Shown: piece by piece, positions 8,590 through 17,801 of the stretch | Position numbering within the stretch: position 1 is the first letter of the stretch | Layout: each line of letters opens with the position of its first letter | NCBI GenBank assembly: GCA_016713665.1 | Contig: JADJOR010000008.1 | Coordinates: 186,001 to 250,000 of the forward strand | DNA from: Deltaproteobacteria bacterium | GTDB lineage: Bacteria > Myxococcota_A > UBA9160 > UBA4427 | Direction of reading: 5' to 3' | Length of the DNA: 64,000 nucleotides | Notes under the pieces: generated by a model | Told to the model about the DNA's origin: nothing | Database searches by the model: none | Seen by the model: the letters and a program-made list of their open reading frames with translations, nothing else | Program-made: the position numbers and the translations under genes

Positions 8590-8671
8590 GGCCGGTGAGT
8601 CCCCCGGCGGCTTGCGAGGTGACGTCCCGGCCCTGCGCAACGGACGCGCAATTGCAAAGCGCCCTCTCGGC

Positions 8672-10048
8672 TCAGGCGCGCAGCGGGGAGAGCCGCGCCC
8701 CTTCGCACATGCCGAGGGCGCCCTCCATGAGCGCCTCTTCCCGGCGCGCATGGCGGTAGAAGTACTGCACGAGCTCGGCGTCCCGATCGGGGCTGGCCTT
8801 TCGCACGAAGGCATCGACGGCGCGGTGGCCCTCGCGGAGCGCCCGGGGACGCCGGCCGAGGAGCGCACCCATGTCGTCGAGCTCCTGCGCCTCGAAGGCG
8901 CTCCCCTTGCGCTCCGCAGTCCGGAGATGACGGGCGAGCCGGGTCGCGAACCACATGCGGTTGGCGAGGAAGGGATCGGTGATGGCCGGCGCCTGCTCGC
9001 GTTCGAGGTTCTCGAGCAGCATGTCGTAGTAGGCGGAGAACCGGGAGGTCGTGCCCTCCGGCAGCTCGACGGGGGCGAGCTCGAGGCCGATCGCCTCGGC
9101 GAGGACCTCCGCCGTCGTCCGGAGGTAGAAGACGTGCTGGGCGATCCACTCGGCGTGCTCGGTGCCCGCATGGAGATTCTCCATGACCGGCGCGAGGGAC
9201 AATGGAACCAGCGCCTGGGTCTTCACGCTGTAGTAGAGGAGTGTGTCGAAGTCGATCTCCCGACCCGAGAGCTCGGCATAGCGGGTGAGCCGCTCGGGGA
9301 AGCGGCCGAGCGGCGTGTAGAGATCTCGCGAACGGACGCAGGCGAGATCGGTCATCGGGTCGGCGAGGTGGGCGAGCTCGAAGTCGACGAGGGCCGAGAC
9401 CCGGCCTTCGTGGAAGAGCAGATTGCCCGGCCCCGTGTCCCCCTGACACAGGACGGGCCGCACCGGCTTGCGGGGCACGTTGCGCCGCAGCCACTGACAG
9501 GCGAAGGTCATCATCGGCAGCGGCTCGCGTACGGCGCCCTCGTAGGTCGATTGCCAGACGTCGAGGTCGTGGAGCGCCAGCTCCTCCGGCGTCTCCGGAA
9601 CGCGTAGGCCGATCGCCTCGAACTTCCGCGCGTCGACCGAGTGGAGCTCCGCCAGGCGCTCGAGGAAGCTCTCGAGGATCGACTCCTTCTCCTGCGGATC
9701 CTTCACGTTGTTGAAGTCGTCGCGCCCCTCGACGTGGGCGAGCACCGCCGCCTGCGGATCCTCGTGGAACGCCAGCACCTGCGGCACGAGGATCCCTTCG
9801 CGATGCAGCACTTCGAGAATCCGCGCCTCACGTCGCGTGGAATAGACCCGCGTATAGGAAAACGAATCGTCGCGGGTTCCGCGGACGTAGGTCTTGCGCA
9901 ATCGGCCTTCGACCTCGAGATCGACGAACCAGGCGAAGCGACCGCCGGACTCGCGCCCCTGACGTCGGCGACTCACGATGCGACCGCCGAGCTTCTGCTC
10001 CATCCACGGGAAGATCACCTCCCATCGCTGCTCTCCGGCGTCGGTCAT
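8672..10048 (-). CDS. Aminoglycoside-phosphotransferase-fold (APH) family kinase
   Basis: The 458-residue protein has an APH/choline-kinase-like fold. It has a basic N-lobe with invariant-lysine candidates (RKTYVRG, about 48-54), the Brenner-type catalytic loop CQGDTGPGNLLF (about 208-219) and the metal-binding LVDFELAHLADPMTDLAC. After residue 330 comes a helical C-terminal extension of about 120 residues. Proteins of this group near acyl-CoA genes are often linked to fatty acid or CoA-ester metabolism (ACAD10-like), so antibiotic resistance is not implied. The start is well supported by AAGGAGG upstream of the ATG. The neighbour on the other strand is an enoyl-CoA hydratase-like gene sharing the divergent 104-base intergenic region. 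Confidence 0.8.
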   Translation of the reverse strand: MTDAGEQRWEVIFPWMEQKLGGRIVSRRRQGRESGGRFAWFVDLEVEGRLRKTYVRGTRDDSFSYTRVYSTRREARILEVLHREGILVPQVLAFHEDPQAAVLAHVEGRDDFNNVKDPQEKESILESFLERLAELHSVDARKFEAIGLRVPETPEELALHDLDVWQSTYEGAVREPLPMMTFACQWLRRNVPRKPVRPVLCQGDTGPGNLLFHEGRVSALVDFELAHLADPMTDLACVRSRDLYTPLGRFPERLTRYAELSGREIDFDTLLYYSVKTQALVPLSLAPVMENLHAGTEHAEWIAQHVFYLRTTAEVLAEAIGLELAPVELPEGTTSRFSAYYDMLLENLEREQAPAITDPFLANRMWFATRLARHLRTAERKGSAFEAQELDDMGALLGRRPRALREGHRAVDAFVRKASPDRDAELVQYFYRHARREEALMEGALGMCEGARLSPLRA

Positions 10049-10152
10049 TTCCCGCCTCCTTCGCGTGTCGTGCGACTATACCCGGTGCGCCGTGGGGACC
10101 AGTCGCTATGCTGCGCGACGTCACCCGTCCTCCTCGAGAGACCCCGAACCGC

Positions 10153-10965
10153 ATGGCCGCGAACGAGCTCGTCCGTCTGACCCGGGACGGCGACATCGCC
10201 CTTCTCCTCCTCGACGATCCCGATCGCCGCAACGCGATGACGCGCGCGATGGGCGAGGCATTTCGCGATCGGATCGCCGAGCTCTGCGGCGACGCCTCGG
10301 TCCGCGCGGTGGTCGTCTCCGGCAATGGTCGCGCCTTCTCGGCGGGCGGGGATCTCGACATGCTCGAGCGCCAGGCGAAGCTCGGCGCCGAGTCGCCCGG
10401 CCAGGCGTGGCGCGCGATCCGCGACGAGATGGCGAGCTTCTACCGGCTGTTCCTGTCGATTCGCGACCTGCCCTGCCCGACGATCGCGGCGATCCAGGGT
10501 GCAGCGGTCGGGGCGGGGCTCTGCGTCGCGCTCGGATGCGACTTCCGTTATGTGGCAGGCGATGCGCAGCTCGGGCTCAACTTCGCCCGGCTCGGGGTCC
10601 ACCCCGGCATGGCCGCGACCTGGACGCTCCCCCGGCTGGTCGGCCCGGGCCAGGCGGCGGAGCTGCTCTACACGGGTCGCCTGATCGACGGCGTCGAGGC
10701 CCATCGCATCGGCCTCGCCAACCGCGTCCTGCCGACCGCCGAGGTGCTCCCCGCCGCCCTCGCGACGGCGCGGGAGATGGCGGCGAACGCGCCGATCGCC
10801 GTCCGCGCGATCAAGCAGGCGCTCCGGCGCAGCGAAGCCGCCTCCCTGGAGGATCAGCTTCAGTTCGAGGCCACCGAGCAGGCCCGGACCTTCGAAACCC
10901 GCGATGCCCGGGAAGGCATCGCATCGATCCGGGAGCGGCGGGCGCCCCGGTTCGACGGTCGTTAG
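10153..10965 (+). CDS. Enoyl-CoA hydratase/isomerase (crotonase) family protein
   Basis: A crotonase-fold enzyme of about 270 residues with both oxyanion-hole segments, AFSAGGDLDML and GAAVGAGLCVALGCD. In the catalytic region the stretch GLNFARLGVHPGMAATW replaces the usual QPEIxxGxxPGAGGT. The first general-base glutamate of true hydratases therefore appears to be phenylalanine, and the reaction may be an isomerisation or other crotonase chemistry rather than hydration. The C-terminus ARTFETRDAREGIASIRERR is the normal CoA-binding helix. The internal ATG at 10153 was preferred over 10108 because family members start just before the first beta strand. Confidence 0.85.
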   Translation: MAANELVRLTRDGDIALLLLDDPDRRNAMTRAMGEAFRDRIAELCGDASVRAVVVSGNGRAFSAGGDLDMLERQAKLGAESPGQAWRAIRDEMASFYRLFLSIRDLPCPTIAAIQGAAVGAGLCVALGCDFRYVAGDAQLGLNFARLGVHPGMAATWTLPRLVGPGQAAELLYTGRLIDGVEAHRIGLANRVLPTAEVLPAALATAREMAANAPIAVRAIKQALRRSEAASLEDQLQFEATEQARTFETRDAREGIASIRERRAPRFDGR

Positions 10966-11133
10966 GCAGGAATCGGCGATGGACGCGCATCCGCTGGTGA
11001 TCGGCCGTACCGACCGAAGCCGTCCGGGGTCCCGGCCCCGGGTGGGTCTCAAGTCCCGCGCAGACATTTCGATAGGAAGCATCGACGGCGCCGTCGGATT
11101 CGACTCGGCCGACCGTCCTGGAAGGAAATCGTC

Positions 11134-11223
11134 GTGACCCGCGCACTGCGCAGCCAGGAGTTCTGGCTCACCCTCACCTACCTCGGGCTGCTGCTCCTGA
11201 TGGCGAAGGGCTTCGCATCCTGA
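11134..11223 (+). CDS. 29-residue single-span membrane protein
   Basis: A short ORF with a GTG start and a strong Shine-Dalgarno sequence (GGAAGG, about eight bases upstream) encodes 29 residues. It has a short basic N-terminus (TRALRSQEF) and one hydrophobic segment, WLTLTYLGLLLLMAKGF. The positive-inside arrangement suggests an inner-membrane small protein with its N-terminus in the cytosol. It stands alone between an enoyl-CoA hydratase-like gene and convergent ndk. I do not recognise the family and cannot exclude a chance ORF, but the ribosome-binding site and the clean hydrophobic segment support translation. Confidence 0.5.
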   Translation: MTRALRSQEFWLTLTYLGLLLLMAKGFAS

Positions 11224-11308
11224 AGCCCGCCCGCGGTCCCGGGCGCGGCGCCCGGCGCGAAAGCGCCCGGACGCCGCTCGGGCCCGGATCCCGATGCGCG
11301 TCCGCCGC

Positions 11309-11752
11309 TCAGGCCGGCAGCGCCTCGGTCACCGCGCAGATCTCGCTCGCATTGAAGAAGTAGGCGATCTCCAGCCGCGCGGTCTCGGGGGCATCCGAGC
11401 CGTGGGTGGCGTTGCGCTCGACGTCGGTCCCGAAGTCGCCGCGCAGGGTGCCCTTCGGCGCCTGCTGCGAGTTGGTCGGACCCATCAGGTCGCGCCACTT
11501 CTTGATCGCGCCCTCGCCTTCCAGGACGAGCGCGACGACCGGCCCGGACGTCATGAACTTGACCAGGTCCGCGAAGAAGGGCCGCGCCTTGTGGACGGCG
11601 TAGAAGCCCTTCGCCCCTTCCTCCGACAGCTGGAGCTTCTTCATCGCCACGATCTCGAGACCCGAGGCCTCGATGCGGGCGAGGATCTGTCCGGCGGACT
11701 TGTTCTGGACGGCGTCGGGTTTGATGATGGCGAAGGTGCGCTCGACCGCCAT
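11309..11752 (-). CDS. ndk: Nucleoside diphosphate kinase
   Basis: Ndk transfers the gamma phosphate from ATP to other NDPs through a phosphohistidine. The 147-residue protein starts AVERTFAIIKPDAV and carries the catalytic histidine in NATHGSDAPETA (about residue 120). It ends in an ordinary C-terminus, so it is complete and only slightly longer than the usual 140. The ATG at 11752 was chosen over the longer open frame because family members begin at this strand. It is the first gene of a minus-strand region, and GC-rich hairpins lie just past its stop (11224-11308), facing the small membrane protein gene. Confidence 0.96.
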   Translation of the reverse strand: MAVERTFAIIKPDAVQNKSAGQILARIEASGLEIVAMKKLQLSEEGAKGFYAVHKARPFFADLVKFMTSGPVVALVLEGEGAIKKWRDLMGPTNSQQAPKGTLRGDFGTDVERNATHGSDAPETARLEIAYFFNASEICAVTEALPA

Positions 11753-11929
11753 GGCGGGATCTCCTCGATGGGGCGAGCTGCCTAACACGGCGCCCGCCGA
11801 TTTTCGATTTCGGTTCGTTTCGGTTTGCGGATGACGGGGGTCGGGGTCGGGCCCCACCCGCGCGGGCGCGGATCGTAGCGGATCGACATCGCTCCGCCGC
11901 CCGAAAATCGCTCGTCCCGGGTCGAGCTC

Positions 11930-12922
11930 CTAGCGCTCGTCGTCGCGGACCCGCAGCACGACCTTCCCGAAATGGGTGCTGGCCTTGAGCATCCGATGGG
12001 CCTCCGGAGCCTCCGCCAGGGGAAATACGCGGTGGATCACGGGTCGGATCCGCCCGGCCGCGAAATCCGCCCCGAAGCGGGCCTGGAAGGCGGTCACGAT
12101 GGCGGCCTTCGCCGAAGGCGAGCGCGTGCGCAGCGTCGACCCGATCACCGAGAGCCGCCGCGACAGGAGCGCGCCGAGGGGCAGCTCGGCCTTCGCCCCG
12201 CCCATCAGGCCGATCAGCACGAGCCGACCGTCTTCGGCGAGCGCCCGGAGGTTGCCGTCGAGATAGGACCCGCCGATGGAATCGAGGACCACGTCGACCC
12301 CGCGCCCACCGGTCGCCTGCTTCGCGACCTCGACCCAGTCCTCGCTGCGGTAGTTCGCGACCGCGTCCGCCCCGAGCTCGCGGCAGCGGCGCGCCTTCTC
12401 GTCGCTGCCCACCGTCGCGACGACACGGCCCCCGGCGCGCTTCACGAGGTCGATGGTGGTCGTACCGATGCCGGAGCCGCCGCCGTGGACCAGGACGGTC
12501 CCGCCCGACGGCAGGCCACCGAGCTGGAAGACGTTGAGGAAGACCGTGAGCAGCGTCTCGATCGCCCCCGCTCCCGTCTCGAAGTCGAGGGCATCGGGCA
12601 GCCGCAGGACCGACCCTGCGTCGACGACCGACTCCTCCGCATAACCTCCGCCGGGCAGCAGCGCGATCACGCGCTCGCCGGCCCGGAACGACGTCACGTC
12701 CGCCGCCGCCTCGGCGATCCGCCCCGCGCATTCGAGGCCGAGGATCGGCGACGCCCCGGCCGGCGGCGGATAGAAGCCCTGGCGCTGCAACAGGTCCGCC
12801 CGGTTCACACCGCAGGCGACGTTGCGGATGCGGACGCTCCCGGGCGTGAGCGCCGGGGGCGCCGTCTCGCCGAGCTTCATGCAGGACTCGTCCCCGGGCT
12901 TCTCGATGAGGATGGCTTTCAT
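11930..12922 (-). CDS. NAD(P)H:quinone oxidoreductase, zinc-independent MDR family (PIG3-like)
   Basis: A 330-residue medium-chain reductase. It begins MKAILIEKPG, has the substrate-domain stretch GVNRADLLQRQGFYPPP typical of quinone oxidoreductases of the PIG3 group, and the nucleotide-binding loop VHGGGSGIGTTTIDL near residue 150. No structural or catalytic zinc cysteine cluster is seen, in line with the zinc-free class. It probably reduces quinones or activated alkenes with NADPH in the cytosol. It stands alone between ndk and a secreted-protein gene on the other strand. Confidence 0.88.
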   Translation of the reverse strand: MKAILIEKPGDESCMKLGETAPPALTPGSVRIRNVACGVNRADLLQRQGFYPPPAGASPILGLECAGRIAEAAADVTSFRAGERVIALLPGGGYAEESVVDAGSVLRLPDALDFETGAGAIETLLTVFLNVFQLGGLPSGGTVLVHGGGSGIGTTTIDLVKRAGGRVVATVGSDEKARRCRELGADAVANYRSEDWVEVAKQATGGRGVDVVLDSIGGSYLDGNLRALAEDGRLVLIGLMGGAKAELPLGALLSRRLSVIGSTLRTRSPSAKAAIVTAFQARFGADFAAGRIRPVIHRVFPLAEAPEAHRMLKASTHFGKVVLRVRDDER

Positions 12923-13028
12923 GGCGGCGGCAAGCTTAGTGCAGCTCGCGCCGATCCCGGCGCGCGCGGTCGCGGGCGTGGGCGTCGTCACCGGCGCACG
13001 CGGAGCCCGATGCCGATGGAGCGACCCG

Positions 13029-13619
13029 ATGGACGCCTGCGACCCGCTGCCGCCGCTGCCTGCCCCGATCGCCCGAGGCGCTCTCGTCCGCCGACGGGGC
13101 GCCCGCCCCGCCCGCCGATCGGTCTGCGGTCGCGCTCGCCGCGGCCTGCGCACCGCCGCCGTCCTCGGCGCCGGCCTCGCCGGCCTCGCCCTCGCTTTGA
13201 CGGCCCCGTACGCGCAGGCCCAGTCGGCGGGGACGAGCGTGCGATCGAGGGCCCTGCTCGGATCGGCAGCGGGCTGGGCGACCACGCCGTCGGCCGAGCG
13301 AGCGCAGGCCGAGCGCTGGCGATCCCGGGGCCTCGCGTACGTCGACCTGCCCTTCGGCCTGCGGGCCCGCTACGACGCCCAGGCGCTCCTGCGCCCCTCG
13401 GCCCGCAGCCCCATCGCGACGACCCTCTTCGACGTGCCCGCCGCGGCGACCGCCCGGCGGACGACACGCCTGCTCGAGAGCCGCTTCGCCGTCTCGCGCG
13501 TGCTCGGCCCGCGGGTCGAGCTCGAGCTCTCGTGGGCGACGCGGAGCCCGCTCGCGGTGGTCGATCTGATGCGGATCGAGGACCAGCGCGTCACGGCGAT
13601 GATCCGCTTCGTCCCCTGA
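13029..13619 (+). CDS. Hypothetical exported protein
   Basis: The 196-residue product has a long arginine-rich leader followed by a hydrophobic core (TAAVLGAGLAGLALALTAP) and a likely signal-peptidase site after AQAQ. The mature part of about 120 residues is rich in short beta-prone stretches and ends in an apparent strand (MIRFVP). I do not recognise the family. Its start is uncertain: the frame is open further upstream, but ATG 13029 gives the most plausible signal peptide. It is convergent with the MFS gene and divergent from the quinone oxidoreductase. Confidence 0.5.
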   Translation: MDACDPLPPLPAPIARGALVRRRGARPARRSVCGRARRGLRTAAVLGAGLAGLALALTAPYAQAQSAGTSVRSRALLGSAAGWATTPSAERAQAERWRSRGLAYVDLPFGLRARYDAQALLRPSARSPIATTLFDVPAAATARRTTRLLESRFAVSRVLGPRVELELSWATRSPLAVVDLMRIEDQRVTAMIRFVP

Positions 13620-13710
13620 GCCGAGGCGCTCGCCCGCGCGCCGTGATCACCGAATCGATCGCCGGCTCGACCGGGCCTTCGACTCGCCCGCGCGATCGTC
13701 GGGACGTTCG

Positions 13711-15087
13711 CTATCGGTCGATCTCCCGCGCCCGTGCGAGGTCCGCGCCGACGTAGCGCGCGCCGAACAGACAGATCACCGCGGCGAGCAGCGGCGTCAC
13801 GGTCGGGACCAGCAGCGAATAGCGAAGCGCGTCGTCGCCGAATCGCGCGGCGAAGTCCTTCGCGATCATGCCGACCACGAGCGGCCCGGCTGCATGGCCG
13901 ACGACCGTCGTGACCTGGGTCGAGACCGCGGACGCGAAGGCGCGCATGCGCAGGGGCGCGACGCCCTGGATCGTCGACATGAAGGGCGCCGTGAACGCGC
14001 CGCCGATGATCGAGCCGAACAGCCCCCAGACGAGGGCCACCGGGAGCGTCGGCAGACCGGCCGCGACCATGAAATCCGGCATCGCAATCAGATCCGTCTC
14101 GTCCCAGAGCAGGAAGATCATCAGGATCGGAACCGAGAGCGTCTGCCCCACCGCCGGGACCCAGAGGTACCAGCGCGGATCCCGCGCGCCGAGCCGATCG
14201 GCGAACCAGCCGCCCAGGAAGATCCCGAACATCGAAGGCAGGGGCGCCGTCAGGAAATACCAGGCGCCCGCCTCGAAGACGCCCATCTTGTAGGTCCGCA
14301 TCAGGAAGGCCGGCTCCCAGAGATTGCGACCCATCGAGGCGAAGAGGCAGATGGCGTTCGCGGCCAGGATGAACTGGTACGTGCGGGTGGCGAGCAGGAT
14401 CTTGAGGCCCGCGCCGAGCGCGATCGGCGCGGCCGCCTGGCGCCCCTCGCTGCCCCCCCGCTTCGGCTCATGGATCGTGAAGCGATAGAGGATCGCCAGC
14501 ACCACGCCGGGCAGGCCAGCCGCGACGAACGCGGCGCGCCAGCCGTAGCGCTCCGAGACCCAGCCGCCCATGACCATCCCGAGGCCCAGGCCGAGGACCG
14601 CGCCGATCGAGACGACGGAGATCCCGCGCGCCCGCTTCGCCGGCGTCAGGTAGTCCGCGAGCATCGAGACCGAGGGCGACGTTCCGCCGGCCTCGCCGAC
14701 GCCGACACCCATGCGCGCGACGAAGAGCTGGAGGTAGCTCGTGACGCAGGCCGTGGCGCCGGTGAAGAGGCTCCAGACGAGCAGCGAGTACGCGACGATG
14801 TTGCGACGGACGCCGGTCGTGTCGGCGTAGCGGCCGAGCGGAAGGCAGAGGACGGAGTAGACGATCGCGAAGGCGGGACCGAGCAACCAACCCATCTGCG
14901 CGTCGTCGAGGGCGAAGTCGGCCTTGATGTCCTCGACCAGGATCGACAGGATCGTGCGGTCGACGTTGCTGAAGATCATGGTCAGGAGGACCATGAACAG
15001 CACGTAGCGTGTGTAGAGCGGCGGGAAGGGATCGGGAGCTGCGGCCGCCGGGACCGGCGGCGGGGACACGGGGCGCTCGACGTTCAC
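13711..15087 (-). CDS. MFS transporter
   Basis: Major facilitator with about twelve membrane segments in 458 residues. The first begins YTRYVLFMVLLTMIFSNVDRTILSIL, and GRYADTTGVRRN between segments 2 and 3 matches the MFS A-motif. The GTG start at 15087 has GGAGG four bases upstream, better than the longer in-frame options. The sequence resembles the spinster-like/sugar-phosphate-like branch (NVDRTILSIL, VGEAGGTSPS), whose bacterial members often sit next to acyl-CoA genes. It follows two acyl-CoA dehydrogenase genes on the same strand with 117 bases between, so a role in uptake or export of a lipid or organic-acid substrate is an inference from context. Confidence 0.9.
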   Translation of the reverse strand: MNVERPVSPPPVPAAAAPDPFPPLYTRYVLFMVLLTMIFSNVDRTILSILVEDIKADFALDDAQMGWLLGPAFAIVYSVLCLPLGRYADTTGVRRNIVAYSLLVWSLFTGATACVTSYLQLFVARMGVGVGEAGGTSPSVSMLADYLTPAKRARGISVVSIGAVLGLGLGMVMGGWVSERYGWRAAFVAAGLPGVVLAILYRFTIHEPKRGGSEGRQAAAPIALGAGLKILLATRTYQFILAANAICLFASMGRNLWEPAFLMRTYKMGVFEAGAWYFLTAPLPSMFGIFLGGWFADRLGARDPRWYLWVPAVGQTLSVPILMIFLLWDETDLIAMPDFMVAAGLPTLPVALVWGLFGSIIGGAFTAPFMSTIQGVAPLRMRAFASAVSTQVTTVVGHAAGPLVVGMIAKDFAARFGDDALRYSLLVPTVTPLLAAVICLFGARYVGADLARAREIDR

Positions 15088-15204
15088 GGGGCCTCCACGC
15101 GGCGCGAATCCGAGCATCCGTGCGGCCCGCCCGCACGGTCGGGCGCGACGGAAGATCGCGAATCGCCGGCCCACGATAGTGCAGCCGAACGCGCGCCGAG
15201 TGGG

Positions 15205-16401
15205 TTACTTCAGATCGTCGCGGGTGTAGTCGAGCAGGCCGCGGGCGATGATGAGCCTTTGGATCTCGCCGGTGCCCTCGTAGATGTCGGTGATCCGGCT
15301 GTCGCGCATCCACTTCTCGAAGAGGTGCTCGCGGGAGATGCCCATCGCGCCCAGGATCTCGATGCAGCCCTGGGTGATCTGCCGGACGGCGGAGCCCGCG
15401 TGGGCCTTGCTGACCGAGGACTCGAGGTTGTTGGGCAGCCCCTTCCCTGCCATCCAGGCGCATTGCAGGACCGTCCACTTCGACGCCTCGAACAGGGTCT
15501 CGAGGCGCATGAAGCGCTCGGCCGCCGCCGACAGGCGCCCCATGCCACCCGGGCCCGTCGCCCAGTCTAGCTCGACGCCGGCCTCGGTCAGCGCCTCGCG
15601 CGTGGCGTCGAGGGCCGCCTCGGCGATGCCGAGCCCCATCGCCGCGGTCAAGGGACGGGTCATGTTGAAGGTCTTCATCACGCCGCGGAAGCCGCCGGAG
15701 CTCTGCTTCGGAATCGACTCGTCGCCGCCGAGCAGGTTCTCGCGCGGAATGCGGCAGTCGCGGAAGACGTAGGCCGCGGTGTCGTCGGCGCGGATGCCGA
15801 GCTTCTTCTCCTTGTGGGGGACGTCGAAGCCGGGGGTTCCCTTCACGACCAGGAACGACTTGATGCCGGCGCGCCCCGCGCTCTTGTCGAGCGTCGCCCA
15901 GAGCACCACGCCGTCGGCGCGGATCCCGGTCGTCACGAAGATCTTCTCGCCGTTCAGGATCCATTCGTTCGTCTGCTCGTCGAGCACCGCCGTCGTCGAG
16001 ACCCGCGACGGATCGGAGCCGCAGCCCGGCTCGGTGATCGCCATCGAGAGCAGCAGCTGGCCCCACTTCGCCTTCTGCGCCTCGGTCCCCGCGGCCATCA
16101 GCGCGGCGTTGCCGAGACCGCCCGACGTCGAGCGCCGGAGCCGGACCGAGTAGTCGCCCCAGTAGGCGGCCATCGTCTGCAACATCATCATCACCGCCGG
16201 CGGCGTGTCGTCGGGACCGGGCTTCGGCAGCGGGTTCGCCTTCGCCTCCGCCTCGAACGCGGCCGCCTCCGGCAGCACGTCGGGGATCATCTCCGCCTCG
16301 CGCTCGTCGAACGCGCGGGCATGGCGCCGACAGATCAGGGCCTCGGCGTGCAGGCGCGCGAGCATCGCTTCGTCGGTCGCGGTCGGTCGGAAGTCGATCA
16401 T
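15205..16401 (-). CDS. Acyl-CoA dehydrogenase (FAD)
   Basis: A 398-residue acyl-CoA dehydrogenase. FAD/substrate motifs are AITEPGCGSDPS and WILNGEKIFVTTG. The C-terminal helical domain contains the catalytic-base segment ITDIYEGTGEIQRLIIARGLL, where the glutamate of YEG abstracts the alpha proton. The enzyme introduces the first double bond in beta-oxidation-type pathways and passes electrons to ETF. It follows acyl-CoA dehydrogenase 16496-17590 on the same strand after 94 bases and precedes the MFS gene. The two genes may encode partner subunits, as paired ACADs often form heteromers in steroid or branched-chain degradation. Confidence 0.93.
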   Translation of the reverse strand: MIDFRPTATDEAMLARLHAEALICRRHARAFDEREAEMIPDVLPEAAAFEAEAKANPLPKPGPDDTPPAVMMMLQTMAAYWGDYSVRLRRSTSGGLGNAALMAAGTEAQKAKWGQLLLSMAITEPGCGSDPSRVSTTAVLDEQTNEWILNGEKIFVTTGIRADGVVLWATLDKSAGRAGIKSFLVVKGTPGFDVPHKEKKLGIRADDTAAYVFRDCRIPRENLLGGDESIPKQSSGGFRGVMKTFNMTRPLTAAMGLGIAEAALDATREALTEAGVELDWATGPGGMGRLSAAAERFMRLETLFEASKWTVLQCAWMAGKGLPNNLESSVSKAHAGSAVRQITQGCIEILGAMGISREHLFEKWMRDSRITDIYEGTGEIQRLIIARGLLDYTRDDLK

Positions 16402-16495
16402 CGGGTTCTCTCCAGGATCGGGATGGGGAAGTCAGCCCGTCGGTCGGGGGCGCGTCGGCGATCGCCGGCGTCGGCCCGCTCCACCGCGCGCCGGA

Positions 16496-17590
16496 TCAGA
16501 GCGCGACGAGTCCCTCGGCGACGCCGAGAGTCCGCGCGTGACGGAACCACATCTCCACGGGATGCTCGCGAATGAAGCCGTGGCCGCCGAGGACCTGGAC
16601 CCCGTTGTCGGCGATCCACATGCTCTTCTCCGCGGCATAACAACGCGCCTGCCAGGCGGCGCGCGTCGCGTCGAGGCCGTGCTCGAGCAGGCTCGCCGCG
16701 CGCCATACGAGCTGGCGCATGGCGTGCTGCTCGATGTGCATGTCGGCCAGCCGGAAGGCGATCGCCTGCTTCTTCGCGATCGCCTCGTCGAAGGCGACGC
16801 GATCCTTGGCATAGGGCACGCAGTACTCGAGCACCGCCCGCGACACGCCGAGCATGACCGCCGCGAGCGCGACCCGGGAAGCGTCGAGGACCGCCTGCAC
16901 GTTCGCACCGCCCGCCTCGCCGAGCTTCGACTCCGCCGGCAGCTCGACCCGCTCGAGCAGGAGGCTCGTCGTCGGCAGCGCCCGGAGCCCCATGTTCTTC
17001 TCGAGCGGACCGACCGTGAGCCCGACGGCGTCGCGCGGCACGATGTAGGCCCCGAGCTCGCTGCCCTCCCGCGCCGTCACGAGGAAATGGGTCGCGCGGT
17101 CGCCCATCGCGACCAGCGACTTCCGCCCCGAGAGGACGTAGGTCCCGTTCTTCGCCTCCGCGATGCAACGCGGGCGGCTCCCGTCGGCGAGCGGAGCGGG
17201 CTCGCAGACGGCGAGCGAGCCCGTCACGAAGCGGGCGCCCGCGAAGCGCGGGAGATGGGCCTTCTTCTGGGCTTCGCTGCCGTGGTCGAGGATGGCGTTC
17301 GCGAAGAGCGAAGGGGAGAGCGCGGCGATCGCGAGCGCGGCGTCGCCGTGGGCGAGCTCCTCCAGCACGATCGCGTTGGTGACGCACGAGCGGGCTTCGC
17401 CGGCGCCGCCGAAGGCCTCGGGGAGCTGGGTGCTCGTGAGCCCCAGCGACCAGGTCGTCGCGAGGAGCTCGGCGGGAACCGCCGACTCCTCGTCGGCGCT
17501 CCGCGCGCGCTTGCGGATCTCGGCGGCGGCGAACTCGCGCATCGAATCCCGGACGAGGGTCTGCTCTTCGGTCATCTCGAAGGAAATCAC
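16496..17590 (-). CDS. Acyl-CoA dehydrogenase, C-terminally short
   Basis: A second acyl-CoA dehydrogenase of 364 residues. The N-terminal domain MTEEQTLVRDSMREFAAAEI and the region FGGAGEARSCVTNAIVLEELAHGD are normal. The flavin segment around residue 120-160 is more divergent (GSLAVCEPAPLADGS in place of AxTEPxxGSD). The protein ends RTLGVAEGLVAL, so the catalytic glutamate of the xEG motif is kept but the usual final arginine helix is missing. GTG 17590 has AGGAG six bases upstream; another GTG lies 18 bases earlier. Short, divergent ACADs next to a canonical one often act as the partner of a heterodimer, which is inferred here. Confidence 0.88.
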   Translation of the reverse strand: MISFEMTEEQTLVRDSMREFAAAEIRKRARSADEESAVPAELLATTWSLGLTSTQLPEAFGGAGEARSCVTNAIVLEELAHGDAALAIAALSPSLFANAILDHGSEAQKKAHLPRFAGARFVTGSLAVCEPAPLADGSRPRCIAEAKNGTYVLSGRKSLVAMGDRATHFLVTAREGSELGAYIVPRDAVGLTVGPLEKNMGLRALPTTSLLLERVELPAESKLGEAGGANVQAVLDASRVALAAVMLGVSRAVLEYCVPYAKDRVAFDEAIAKKQAIAFRLADMHIEQHAMRQLVWRAASLLEHGLDATRAAWQARCYAAEKSMWIADNGVQVLGGHGFIREHPVEMWFRHARTLGVAEGLVAL

Positions 17591-17801
17591 GGCACTCTCC
17601 TGGCGCACCTGGCGGCGTGCGCGAGCCTTGCGCTCGAAGCTCGTCCACGGGTCGCGAAGCGTTCTTACTAAGCGATGAATGGGGCGGATTCAATCGCGAA
17701 TCCGTGACGCTCGTCCACGATTGGACGACGCGAGTCGAAGCCAGCCCAGGCTTGCGCGCGACGCTGCGCAAGACGGCTGAAACCTGAACATGGGTGCGGT
17801 T

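Noticed and set aside
8672..10048. Aminoglycoside resistance gene
   Set aside because: Only the APH kinase fold is shown; context and extension fit metabolic APH-like kinases, with no resistance-specific evidence.
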